This document shows positions 34,407 to 47,772 of a stretch of DNA of 64,000 bases, one piece after another; the stretch's first letter is position 1; each line of letters opens with the position of its first letter. A program made the position numbers and the translations under genes. The stretch covers positions 9,238,001 through 9,302,000 of the forward strand of contig NZ_CP114283.1 in NCBI RefSeq assembly GCF_027107535.1, read 5' to 3'. This stretch comes from Streptomyces aurantiacus. Its GTDB lineage: Bacteria; Actinomycetota; Actinomycetes; Streptomycetales; Streptomycetaceae. The notes below the pieces were generated by a model that saw only the letters and a list, made by a program, of their open reading frames with translations, ran no database searches and was not told the DNA's origin.

Positions 34407-35971
34407 CGACCGACTCACATGTGGCCCATGCGTCCCATCCGGTCACGCCCCGCCGTACGTATCTGATCGGCCGCGCCCGGCCGAACGCGATCGTCGGCCG
34501 GAACCGCGAGTCCGGCGAGATCACACTGATCATCGCGGGCGCGTTCCTCGGCATGATGTGCGGCCTGCTCGTCCCCGTGCTGTCACTGCGCATCGTCCTG
34601 CTCATGGGCTTCCCGCTCATCGCGCTGGCCGCCGTGTACGTGCCGTACAAGCGGCGGACCTTCTACAAGTGGTTCGAGATCAACCGCAGTTACAAGCGCA
34701 GCCTGCGCGCGGGCACCGCCTACCGCAGCGACGTCATGGAGTCCGGCACCCGCATCGACGGCCGCGAGGTCGAGGTCGGCCCGCCCCCGGGCATCGGACG
34801 CATCACCTGGCTCGCGGCCCCCTTCGGCCCGGACGAGATCGCCGTCCTCCTGCACGCCGACCGCAAGACCGTCACCGCCGCGATCGAGATCGAGGGCCCG
34901 GGCGTCGGCCTGCGCGACAGCGAGGACCAGGAGGCCCTCGTCGACCGCTTCGGCACCCTCCTCAAGCACGTCGCGAACGGCGACGGCTTCGTCACCCGCC
35001 TCCAGATCCTCGCCCGCACACTCCCCGCCGACCCGGACGCCCACGCCAAGGACGTCGCCGTACGCGGCGACGAGCGGTCCCCCGGCTGGCTCCAGCAGTC
35101 GTACGACCAGCTCCAGTCCATGGTGTCGACGAGCAGCGAACAGCACCGCGCCTACCTCGTCGCCTGCATGCACTACTCCCGCGAACTGGCCGCGGAGGCC
35201 CAGGCGATGGCCCGCGCCGCCCGCCCCAAGGGCGGCAAGAAGCTCGACAAGGACGCCGGGCTCGCCGTCGTCATGGCCCGCGAGCTCACCGACATCTGCT
35301 CACGGCTCCAGGAGGCCGACATCCGGGTACGCCAGCCCCTCGGCCAGGGCAGGCTCTCCTCCCTCGTGCATTCGATGTACGACCCGGACCACCCCATCGA
35401 CCACATCCAGGCGATGACGAAGCGCAACGCCTGGCCGGCCGAACTGGACGCCATGGAGCCGACCTACCTCCAGGCGAAGACCCGCGAGTCCTCCACCCGC
35501 GCCCCCTGGTGCCACGCCACGGCCTGGGTGAAGGAATGGCCGATGACCCCGGTCGGCGTCAACTTCCTCGCGCCGCTGCTCGTCCACACCCCGGACGTGA
35601 TCCGCACGGTCTCCGTCACCATGGACCTCGAACCCACCGAGGTCGCCATCGAGCGGATGCTGACCGAGAAGACCAACGACGAGGCCGAGGCCAGCCGCCA
35701 GGCCAAGATGAACCGGACCGTCGACCCCCGCGACGTCGCCTCGCACAACCGCATGGACCAGCGCGGCGAGGACCTCGCGAGCGGCGCCGCCGGCGTCAAC
35801 CTCGTCGGCTACATCACCGTCTCCTCCCGCAACCCCGAGGCGCTCGCCCGCGACAAGCGGACCATCCGCGCCTCGGCCGGCAAGTCGTATCTGAAGCTGG
35901 AGTGGTGCGACCGCGAACACCACCGGGCCTTCGTCAACACGCTCCCGTTCGCGACCGGTATCCGGAGGTAG
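34403..35971 (+). CDS. SCO6880-family conjugation-associated membrane protein, 522 aa
   Basis: N-terminal PrgI-like part (TYLIGRARPNAIVGRNRESG, then two helices at ~43-80 and YVPYKRRTFYKWFEINRSYK split) followed by a long soluble domain resembling the N-terminal region of VirB4 ATPases (WLAAPFGPDEIAVLLH, YRAYLVAC-like segments, PVGVNFLAPLLVHTPDVIRT). No Walker motifs. Together with the next gene it looks like a VirB4 split into a membrane/N-terminal half and a motor half. GTG 34403 overlaps the previous stop. Confidence 0.75.
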   Translation: MTTDSHVAHASHPVTPRRTYLIGRARPNAIVGRNRESGEITLIIAGAFLGMMCGLLVPVLSLRIVLLMGFPLIALAAVYVPYKRRTFYKWFEINRSYKRSLRAGTAYRSDVMESGTRIDGREVEVGPPPGIGRITWLAAPFGPDEIAVLLHADRKTVTAAIEIEGPGVGLRDSEDQEALVDRFGTLLKHVANGDGFVTRLQILARTLPADPDAHAKDVAVRGDERSPGWLQQSYDQLQSMVSTSSEQHRAYLVACMHYSRELAAEAQAMARAARPKGGKKLDKDAGLAVVMARELTDICSRLQEADIRVRQPLGQGRLSSLVHSMYDPDHPIDHIQAMTKRNAWPAELDAMEPTYLQAKTRESSTRAPWCHATAWVKEWPMTPVGVNFLAPLLVHTPDVIRTVSVTMDLEPTEVAIERMLTEKTNDEAEASRQAKMNRTVDPRDVASHNRMDQRGEDLASGAAGVNLVGYITVSSRNPEALARDKRTIRASAGKSYLKLEWCDREHHRAFVNTLPFATGIRR

Positions 35972-35977
35972 GACTTC

Positions 35978-37402
35978 ATGCGGGATCCGCTGACCGTCCT
36001 CACGGAAGCCTTCACGTCCTTCCTCTTCGGCAAGGTCGAGACGACCCGGCCCCCGGTGCGCACGTCCACCGGCCAGGCCCAGGCCGTCTACCTGCCGACC
36101 GCCGCCCCCGGCCTCGGCGACTCCGGCGTCATCATCGGCCGCGAGGTCTACTCCGGGAAGGGCTACATCTACGACCCCTTCCAGCTGTACGGACAGCAGC
36201 TCCCGGCGCCGCACTGGCTGGTCCTCGGCGAGTCCGGCAACGGCAAGTCGGCGCTGGAGAAGACGTACGTCCTGCGCCAGTTGAGGTTCCGCGACCGCCA
36301 GGTCGTCGTGCTCGACGCACAGGGCGAGGACGGGGACGGCGAATGGAACCTCATCGCCCGTGAGCTGGGTATAACCCCCATCCGGCTCGACCCGACCGCC
36401 GCCCTGGACATGGGAATCCGGCTCAACCCGCTCGACCCGGCGATCACCACGACCGGCCAGCTCGCGCTGCTCCGGACGATCATCGAGGTCGCGCTGGGCC
36501 ACGGCCTGGACGAGCGCTCGGGCTTCGCCCTGAAGGTCGCGCACGCGTACGTCAACGAGTCGATCGTCGACCGCCAGCCCGTCCTGACGGACATCGTCGA
36601 GCAACTCCGCCACCCCGAGCCGGAGTCGGCCGAGGCGATGAACGTCGCCATAGACGACGTACGGGCCTGGGGCCTGGACGTCGCCCTGGTCATCGACCGG
36701 CTGGTCGACGGTGACCTGCGGGGCATGTTCGACGGCCCGACGACGGTCGGCATCGACCTCGACGCCCCGCTCATCGTCTTCGACCTGTCCCACATCGACC
36801 GCAACTCCATCGCCATGCCCATCCTCATGGCGATCGTCGGCGTGTGGCTGGAGCACACCTGGATCCGCCCCGACCGGAAGAAGCGCATCTTCCTGGTCGA
36901 GGAGGCCTGGCACATCATCAACAGCCCCTTCGTCGCCCAGCTCTTCCAGCGCCTGCTGAAGTTCGGACGACGGCTCGGCCTGTCGTTCGTGGCGGTGGTC
37001 CACCACCTGTCGGACGTCGTGGACGGGGCCGCCGCGAAGGAAGCCGCGGCGATCCTGAAGATGGCCTCGACGAGGACGATCTACGCCCAGAAGGCGGACG
37101 AGGCCAGATCGACGGGCCGGGTGCTCGGCCTGCCCCGGTGGGCCGTCGAGATCATCCCCTCCCTCACGCCGGGCATCGCCGTGTGGGACGTCAACGGCAA
37201 CGTCCAGGTGGTCAAGCACCTGATCACCGAGACGGAACGGCCACTCGTCTTCACCGACCGCGCCATGACGGAGTCGTCGGTCGACCACCTCGCGGACGAC
37301 GCCCTGCGCGCCGCCGAACTGGAGGCCGAGGAGCGGGCGGCGGCGTTCATGGAGCAACACCTGAGCGACCTCGACGACTCGTCCGAGTCCACGGTGGCGT
37401 AG
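35978..37402 (+). CDS. VirB4-like ATPase of secretion system, 474 aa
   Basis: Hexameric RecA-type motor. Walker A GESGNGKS at 84-91, Walker B IFLVEEAWH at 304-312, a downstream sensor segment SFVAVVHHLSD near 335, and a C-terminal TPGIAVWDVNG. Complete and apparently active. Separated by six bases from the SCO6880-like gene, with GGAGG nine bases before its ATG. It should energise assembly or substrate transfer in a type IV-like channel at the membrane. Confidence 0.88.
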   Translation: MRDPLTVLTEAFTSFLFGKVETTRPPVRTSTGQAQAVYLPTAAPGLGDSGVIIGREVYSGKGYIYDPFQLYGQQLPAPHWLVLGESGNGKSALEKTYVLRQLRFRDRQVVVLDAQGEDGDGEWNLIARELGITPIRLDPTAALDMGIRLNPLDPAITTTGQLALLRTIIEVALGHGLDERSGFALKVAHAYVNESIVDRQPVLTDIVEQLRHPEPESAEAMNVAIDDVRAWGLDVALVIDRLVDGDLRGMFDGPTTVGIDLDAPLIVFDLSHIDRNSIAMPILMAIVGVWLEHTWIRPDRKKRIFLVEEAWHIINSPFVAQLFQRLLKFGRRLGLSFVAVVHHLSDVVDGAAAKEAAAILKMASTRTIYAQKADEARSTGRVLGLPRWAVEIIPSLTPGIAVWDVNGNVQVVKHLITETERPLVFTDRAMTESSVDHLADDALRAAELEAEERAAAFMEQHLSDLDDSSESTVA

Positions 37403-37416
37403 AGGAGCGGCCCGAG

Positions 37417-38985
37417 ATGAGACCGGACGATCGCGACCGCCACCGCGGCGGCGAAGGGGGCATCCCCGACGGGCTGTTGCTCGGCCTCCTGGCCTTCGTC
37501 CTCGGCATGAGCGTCATGGTGTGGACGGCGACCGGCCTCGCCGGCCTCTTCGCCCACGGCTCCTGGCCCGCCGAGGTCACCTTCCGCCGTACGCCCCTGG
37601 CCATGCGGCACCTCGTCGAGACCCCCCACGACATCCCGGGGGCCTGGCCGGACACACCGGCGGCTCAGCTGTCGGGGTACGGGCTCTTCTGGGGCCTGTT
37701 CATCGGCCAGGTGATGGTGCTGGTCGTCCTCACGGTGTTCGTGCTGGGGACGGTGGCGAGATGGAAGGCGGGCAGGACCAGACGCAGAACGCGGGCCGCG
37801 ACTGCGTCAGTCTCCACGGCGCCCGAACCCACGCCCGAGCCGGAACCGGAGCCGAAGGCGGCACCGCGCCCCGGAAACGGGCCACGCGAGACCGCCCCGC
37901 ACCCCGCGACGGAACGCGTACCGGTGGCCGACCCCGTACCGGCGACGGAGTCCGCCCCACCCATGGAGTCCGCCCCTTCCGTGGCCGCCGCCGACCGGAT
38001 GGGCCCCTGGGAAGGCATCCACGCGGAGAGCACGGCCCTGACGGTGCCCACCCCGCGGGGCCCGGTCGTCCTGGGCCCACCGGAGACCCGCCACCCCCTC
38101 GCCGTCCAGGCGATCCGGGACGCGGACGGCGCCGCCCTCGTCATCACCTCCAACCCCGCACTCTGGTCGGAAACGAAGGACGCCCGCGCCAAGCTGGGCC
38201 CCGTCCTCCTCTACGACCCCTCCCACCTCTGCGACACCCCGGCCCGCCTCCACTGGTCCCCGTCCGCCGGCTGCGAGACCAAGGACACCGCCAGGGCCCG
38301 GGCCGCGGCCCTCCTCGCCCCGGTCCGCCCCACCGCCAGGATCGACCAGGCGGTGGCCGACACCGCGGAGACCCTGCTGCGCAGCTACCTCCACGCCGCC
38401 GCCGTGGACGGCCGCACCATCCGCCACGTCCACCGCTGGGCCCAGGGCACCCAGGTCCAGGAAGCCGTACGCATCCTCCGTACGAACCCCAAGGCTGCCT
38501 CCGGCTCCGCGGGCGAACTCGAAGCCGCCCTCACCTCGCACCCCGAACGCCGGGACATCGCACAGGAGTTGACGGCCCGAGCGCTCTCCGCCCTCTTCAC
38601 GGTCAACGTCCGGGAAGCCTGCACCGCGAACCGAACCGACACCCTCACCCTGGATTCCTTCGTCGACGAAGGGGGCACGCTGTATGTGGTCGGTGAACCC
38701 ATCGAGGACCCGAGGTCGAATCCCGGCGCCATGCCCCTCCTGACGGCCCTCGCCTCAAGCGTGGTCGAGCGCGGCCGGCGCATGGCCGAACGGTCATCCT
38801 CCGGTCGCCTCGACCCACCACTCACCCTCGTCCTGGACGACGTCGCCGCGGTGGCCCCGCTGCCCCAGCTCCCGGACCTCCTGGCGGCGTCCAGGGACGC
38901 GGACCGCGGCCTCCCCACCCTGGCCCTGCTCCGCTCCCGCGAACAGGCCCGTTCCCGCTGGCCCCACCACGACCTCCCGGCGTGA
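37417..38985 (+). CDS. VirD4/TraG-like coupling protein homolog with degenerate Walker A, 522 aa
   Basis: Two N-terminal helices (18-45, 90-114), a Pro/Glu-rich linker (134-195), then a domain collinear with VirD4/TraG proteins: VVLGPPETRHPL at 217-228 where GPxxxGKT/S is expected, VITSNP and GPVLLYDPSHLC at 242-272, LHWSPSAGC at 278-286, and Walker B-like TLVLDDVAAV at 470-479. The P-loop Lys and Ser/Thr are absent, and the protein stops 15 residues after TLALLRSREQARSRW, earlier than typical coupling proteins. It is either a non-ATPase scaffold or a decayed gene; intact reading frame and codon use favour the former. ATG with GAGGAG upstream. Confidence 0.75.
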   Translation: MRPDDRDRHRGGEGGIPDGLLLGLLAFVLGMSVMVWTATGLAGLFAHGSWPAEVTFRRTPLAMRHLVETPHDIPGAWPDTPAAQLSGYGLFWGLFIGQVMVLVVLTVFVLGTVARWKAGRTRRRTRAATASVSTAPEPTPEPEPEPKAAPRPGNGPRETAPHPATERVPVADPVPATESAPPMESAPSVAAADRMGPWEGIHAESTALTVPTPRGPVVLGPPETRHPLAVQAIRDADGAALVITSNPALWSETKDARAKLGPVLLYDPSHLCDTPARLHWSPSAGCETKDTARARAAALLAPVRPTARIDQAVADTAETLLRSYLHAAAVDGRTIRHVHRWAQGTQVQEAVRILRTNPKAASGSAGELEAALTSHPERRDIAQELTARALSALFTVNVREACTANRTDTLTLDSFVDEGGTLYVVGEPIEDPRSNPGAMPLLTALASSVVERGRRMAERSSSGRLDPPLTLVLDDVAAVAPLPQLPDLLAASRDADRGLPTLALLRSREQARSRWPHHDLPA

Positions 38986-39129
38986 CTCCCGGCCAGGACC
39001 ACTTGCCATGGCACGCGGGCGTCCCGTGGTACCGGAGTACTACGGACCTCACCTCCTATACCTCCGTCGTCCGACGCCCCGCCCCTCCCCCCGGCGGAGT
39101 ATCAGGAACATGACTACGGGGATGGGCCT

Positions 39130-40422
39130 GTGACCCGCGAAGCATCCGGCGAGGCAACCGCCGGGGCAACACGCGAGCAGGACTGGCAGGGCGACTGGAC
39201 GCCGAACGGGCAGCCTCTCACTCGCCAGTTCCACCGCGTCTGGCAGCGGGCACGCGCCTTCGACCGCCGCAGCCCGCTGCTGTGGGACGCCCTGCTCACC
39301 GGCTTCTACGTGATCGCCTGCGCCATCGACGTCTCCAGCGGCGGCTGGCGGCACGTCACCGAGAACCCCGGCACAGCGACCTGGCTCCTCTGGACGATGT
39401 CCCTGGGCTTCTCTGTCCCACTGCTGTGGCGCCGCGATCGCCCTTTCGCGGTACTCCTGGTGACGTTCCCGGTCGCCGTCGTCAACGCCTGGTCCGGTGC
39501 CCTCCTCCAGGCCTCGATGATCCTGCTCGTCGTCCTCTTCAACATCGCCCTGCGCACCCGCCTGCGCACCCTCCTGTGGTCGTACGCCCTGACGGTGGTC
39601 CCGTTGTTGGTGACCGGCGCCCGCTATCCCGCGGAGCAGGGCCTCGACCAGAACGTCGTCCCCACCGCGATGAGCCTCGCCCTGTCGGCGATGGGCGGCA
39701 TCGCCGTCCGCACCCGCCAGGAGTACCTGGCCTCGCTCGTGGACCGCGCCCGCCGGCTCGAGGTGGAACGCGACCAGCAGGCCCAGCTCGCCGCCGCCGC
39801 CGAACGCGCCCGTATCGCCCGCGAGATGCACGACATCATCGGCCACAACCTCTCGGTCATCACGAGCCTCGCGGACGGCGGTTCGTACGCCGCCGCCAAG
39901 AACCCGGCGAGCGCGGCCCAGGCCCTCACCGCCATCGGCACCACCAGCCGTCAGGCCCTCACCGAGCTCCGCCGCCTCCTCGACGTCCTACGGGAGGAGG
40001 CCTCCGCGGCGGCGGAGCTCGCACCCCAGCCGTCCCTCACGGACCTCGACCAACTCGTCAACGGCGTACGGGCGGCGGGCCTCCCCGTCCTGACGAAGAT
40101 CGCCGGCCCCGCCCACTCCGTCCCCGCCGGCACACAGCTCACGGTCTACCGAGTCATCCAGGAAGCGCTCACGAACACCCTCAAACACGGCGGCCCTGGG
40201 GCCACTTCGGAGGTCTCCGTGTCGTACAAGGGAGGGGGCGCCGTCACGGTCACGGTCACCGACACCGGTCGCGGAGGCCCGCCCCCGGCCGGCGCACCGG
40301 GCCGCGGCCTCACCGGCATGCACGAGCGAACAGCCTTGTACGACGGGACACTTGAAGCAGGCCCGCTGCCCGACCGCGGCTGGCGGGTCCATCTGCACGT
40401 ACCGGAGGAAGCCACCTCGTGA
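39130..40422 (+). CDS. Sensor histidine kinase (NarL-type partner), 430 aa
   Basis: Membrane kinase of the HisKA_3/DesK-like type. About six hydrophobic segments between residues 50 and 195, then the dimerisation helix with His234 in REMHDIIGHNLS, and the ATP-binding domain with VIQEALTNTLKH (N-box) and DTGRGGPP/GRGLTGMHER (G-boxes). No extracellular sensor loop is large, so it probably senses within the membrane. GTG start; its stop overlaps the response regulator GTG by four bases. Confidence 0.9.
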   Translation: MTREASGEATAGATREQDWQGDWTPNGQPLTRQFHRVWQRARAFDRRSPLLWDALLTGFYVIACAIDVSSGGWRHVTENPGTATWLLWTMSLGFSVPLLWRRDRPFAVLLVTFPVAVVNAWSGALLQASMILLVVLFNIALRTRLRTLLWSYALTVVPLLVTGARYPAEQGLDQNVVPTAMSLALSAMGGIAVRTRQEYLASLVDRARRLEVERDQQAQLAAAAERARIAREMHDIIGHNLSVITSLADGGSYAAAKNPASAAQALTAIGTTSRQALTELRRLLDVLREEASAAAELAPQPSLTDLDQLVNGVRAAGLPVLTKIAGPAHSVPAGTQLTVYRVIQEALTNTLKHGGPGATSEVSVSYKGGGAVTVTVTDTGRGGPPPAGAPGRGLTGMHERTALYDGTLEAGPLPDRGWRVHLHVPEEATS

Positions 40423-41090
40423 CCACCGTCCTCATCACCGACGACCAACCGCTCCAGCGCCTCGGCTTCCGCATGCTCCTGGAGAGCCAGGACGACATGA
40501 CGGTCGTGGGCGAGGCGTCCAACGGCATTGAGGCGGTCCGCATGACGGCGGAACTCCACCCGGACGTCGCTCTGATGGATGTCCGCATGCCCGGCCTCGA
40601 CGGCATCGAGGCGACCCGCCGCATCGTCACCACGGGCCATCGGACCCGCGTCCTCATCCTCACGACCTTCGACCTGGACGAGTACGCGTACGCCGGCCTG
40701 CGGGCAGGAGCTTCCGGCTTCCTCATCAAGGACGCGCAGCCCGAGGAACTCCTCTCCGGTATCCGCTCGGTCGCCACAGGGGACGCGGTCGTGGCCCCGG
40801 CCCTGACCCGCCGCCTCCTGGACGCCTACGCCGAGCACCTCCCCACGCCGACCTCGGACACCGCCCCCGCTGCCATGGACCCCCGTCTCACCGCCCTGAC
40901 GGACCGCGAACGCGAGATCCTGACCGTCGTGGGAAAGGGCTGGACGAACCTGGAGATCTCCGCACGCCTGCATCTCGCGGAGTCGACGGTGAAGACCCAC
41001 ATCGGCCGCATCCTCGCGAAGACCGGCTCCCGGGACCGGATCCAGGCAGTGATCCTGGCGTACGACACGAATCTGGTCCAGCCGTCCTGA
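40419..41090 (+). CDS. LuxR/NarL-family response regulator, 223 aa
   Basis: Receiver domain with phospho-acceptor Asp54 (ALMDVRMPG), acidic pair TDDQ at 7-10 and switch Lys near 107 (FLIKDAQPEEL). The C-terminal LuxR helix-turn-helix is LTDREREILTVVGKGWTN then EISARLHLAESTVKTHIGR. Partner of the preceding kinase. No target genes are adjacent: the rRNA operon terminator follows directly. Confidence 0.93.
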   Translation: MTTVLITDDQPLQRLGFRMLLESQDDMTVVGEASNGIEAVRMTAELHPDVALMDVRMPGLDGIEATRRIVTTGHRTRVLILTTFDLDEYAYAGLRAGASGFLIKDAQPEELLSGIRSVATGDAVVAPALTRRLLDAYAEHLPTPTSDTAPAAMDPRLTALTDREREILTVVGKGWTNLEISARLHLAESTVKTHIGRILAKTGSRDRIQAVILAYDTNLVQPS

Positions 41091-41125
41091 AAGGAACCCG
41101 AACTGAAAGTCCCCCTAAACGCAAA

Positions 41126-41155
41126 ATAGCCCCCGCACCGGAGTGCGGGGGCTAT
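41126..41155. terminator. Bidirectional terminator (response regulator / rRNA operon)
   Basis: Perfect 13-base arms (ATAGCCCCCGCAC and complement) with loop CGGA, flanked by an A-run on the left that gives U residues to minus-strand transcripts leaving the 5S gene. Confidence 0.9.
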
Positions 41156-41166
41156 CAGCAATATAC

Positions 41167-41283
41167 GTTCGGCGGCGTCCTACTCTCCCACAGGGTCCCC
41201 CCTGCAGTACCATCGGCGCTGTAAGGCTTAGCTTCCGGGTTCGGAATGTAACCGGGCGTTTCCCTCACGCTATGACCACCGAA
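41167..41283 (-). rRNA. rrf: 5S ribosomal RNA
   Basis: Read on the minus strand it begins TTCGGTGGTCATAGCG and ends GGACGCCGCCGAAC, with the conserved CCGAACCCGGAAGCTAAGCC loop. About 117 nt, normal for Streptomyces. Ends are accurate to a few bases. Confidence 0.95.
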
Positions 41284-41363
41284 ACACTATGAAACACTCA
41301 AACTGCGGCACCATACCCCGTGGCCAAACAAGGGTATGGGATTGTTCGTGGTTTCAGAACCAA

Positions 41364-41380
41364 CACAGTGGACGCGAGCA
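41364..41380 (-). repeat. 3' half of 23S rRNA processing stem
   Basis: 17 bases exactly complementary to 44513-44529. The two pair across the whole 23S sequence to form the precursor stem cut by RNase III. Confidence 0.85.
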
Positions 41381-41384
41381 ACTG

Positions 41385-46350
<4,966 letters not shown>

Positions 46351-46560
46351 TGTATTCCCGTAATCGGGAGAACACCACGAGAGCGGAACAGTCAACCGGA
46401 ATAAGGAAGACTGTTCACAGCGTCCTCGCTGATGCGCCTACCGGAACAATGCCCGGCAGGACTTTTTCAAAGGAACCTCCACCCACCACAAAGTGATGGA
46501 CGGGGTATCAACATATCTGGCGTTGATTTTTGGCACGCTGTTGAGTTCTCAAGGAACGGA
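46351..46560 (-). promoter_or_regulatory. rRNA leader with conserved Streptomyces element
   Basis: Minus strand around 46500-46560 reads TTGAGAACTCAACAGCGTGC followed by CCAAAAATCAACGCC, a leader element I recognise from other Streptomyces rrn operons and which probably acts in antitermination or 16S precursor processing. Confidence 0.65.
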
Positions 46561-46625
46561 CGCTTCCTTCGTACTCACCCTCTCGGGCTTTCCTCCGGGC
46601 GCTTCCCTTCGGTCTTGCGTTTCCG

Positions 46626-46713
46626 ACTCTATCAGACCGTTTCCCGATCCGATTTCCTCGGTGCTTTCCAGGTTTCCGCTTTCGCGTTTCCCTTTCCGGC
46701 GGTGTCGACTCTA
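46626..46713 (-). promoter_or_regulatory. Tandem rRNA promoters, -10 elements TAGAGT
   Basis: The minus strand carries TCTGATAGAGTCG (-10 at 46626-46631) and TCTGGTAGAGTCG (-10 at 46708-46713), 82 bases apart. Neither has a consensus -35 at 17-18 bases, as in several Streptomyces rrn promoters. The rest of 46714-47088 carries more leader and promoter sequence but no gene I can support. Confidence 0.55.
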
Positions 46714-46867
46714 CCAGATCCTTTCGGGCCTGACTTCCAGTCAACTTCCCCCGCGTTAACGGGGATTGGTGCTGTGTCTTCGCGGCTGTTGGGCCGTTCC
46801 GACGTCCCAAACGTTAGCGGATCCTCTCGGCAGTTCCTAATCGGAGCTGTCGGCCCCAAATCGAAAT

Positions 46868-46888
46868 CAATTCGGGCATGCCGAATTG
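46868..46888. repeat. Inverted repeat upstream of rRNA promoters
   Basis: CAATTCGG and its complement around GCATG. AT-rich, about 155 bases upstream of the nearer TAGAGT element; a candidate site for a regulator of the rRNA operon. Confidence 0.5.
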
Positions 46889-47088
46889 AATCCCGTTGGG
46901 AGATCGTGCTGGTGGTTGGATGTGCCGCACTTGCGGCGGAGGTGCTGTCGCAGAACCGTTCCGGCTCCGTGGCAACTCGAAGAACCCTACGCATCTGCGA
47001 GGGGAGTGTCAAGTCTCCCCCAGGCGGCCATCCGGCAAACCCTTGGCCCGTACTCGGCCCGGGTCGTGGTCTGAGCCCAACTCAGGTC

Positions 47089-47637
47089 TCAGTCAAGGTC
47101 GGTGAGCCGGCCGCCGGCGTCCGGCTGGGCATCTTCCACCCTGCGCAGCAGCCTGGTCAGCACCTCTCCGAGGGTCCCGCGCTCCTGCTGTGAGAGGTCC
47201 TGGAGCAGGTCCTCCTCGAAGACAGTGGCCAGGCGCATGGCCTCCAGCCACTTCTCGCGGCCCTCGACCGTGAGTTCGACGATCACGCGGACCCGGTTGG
47301 ACTCGTCGCGCTCCCGGGTCACGAGACCCTCCGCCACCATCCGGTCGATCCGGTGGGTCATGGCCGCCGGGGTGAGACCGAGCCGCTTCGCCAGCTCGCT
47401 CGGACCCAGGCGGTACGGCGATCCCGACAGGACGAGGGCCTTGAGGACCTCCCACTCGGCGTTGCTGATCCCGAGGGTGGCGGTCTGGCGGCCGTAGGCG
47501 ACGTTCATACGGCGGTTGAGGCGGCCCAGCGCCGAGACGATCTGCTCGACCTGGGGGTCGAGGTCCTGGAACTCGCGCTGGTAGGCGGCGATCTGCTCGT
47601 CCAGCGTCGGCTCGTTCACGGCCGGGGTGTCACCCAT
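47089..47637 (-). CDS. MarR-family transcriptional regulator, 182 aa
   Basis: Winged-helix MarR protein: NAEWEVLKALVLSG, then the recognition region LGPSELAKRLGLTPAAMTHRIDRM at about 78-101 and the wing RDESNRVRVIVELTVEG. Divergent from an MFS exporter gene, with a 12-base direct repeat between them, the classic MarR/efflux arrangement. ATG start; about 25 extra N-terminal residues compared with minimal MarR. Confidence 0.9.
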   Translation of the reverse strand: MGDTPAVNEPTLDEQIAAYQREFQDLDPQVEQIVSALGRLNRRMNVAYGRQTATLGISNAEWEVLKALVLSGSPYRLGPSELAKRLGLTPAAMTHRIDRMVAEGLVTRERDESNRVRVIVELTVEGREKWLEAMRLATVFEEDLLQDLSQQERGTLGEVLTRLLRRVEDAQPDAGGRLTDLD

Positions 47638-47690
47638 GGGCGCAGTATGGCACGCACCCGCTTGGCGTTGAAGTCCTTCGAGATGTACTG

Positions 47691-47715
47691 TTTAGCTTCG
47701 AACTTTAGCTTCGAA
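47691..47715. promoter_or_regulatory. Tandem TTTAGCTTCGAA repeat, likely MarR operator
   Basis: Two identical 12-mers with a 13-base period (47691-47702, 47704-47715), each containing the TTCGAA palindrome. Located between the divergent MarR and MFS starts, 53 bases from the marR ATG. Confidence 0.7.
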
Positions 47716-47772
47716 GTCTTCACCTCTAACTCCTGAGGCAACCGTAAGACTTCTCGATCAAGGCAGGTGAAA

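Noticed and set aside
34393..36363. 656-residue plus-strand frame rich in Arg and Pro
   Set aside because: Out-of-frame shadow of the SCO6880-like and VirB4-like genes; composition is typical of high-GC shadows.
31750..38985. Integrative conjugative element
   Set aside because: No integrase, relaxase, att repeats or composition shift are visible in the window.
46432..47193. 253-residue plus-strand reading frame upstream of the rRNA operon
   Set aside because: It crosses the rRNA leader and promoter sequences and enters the marR gene; no ribosome site and codon use unlike coding DNA here.
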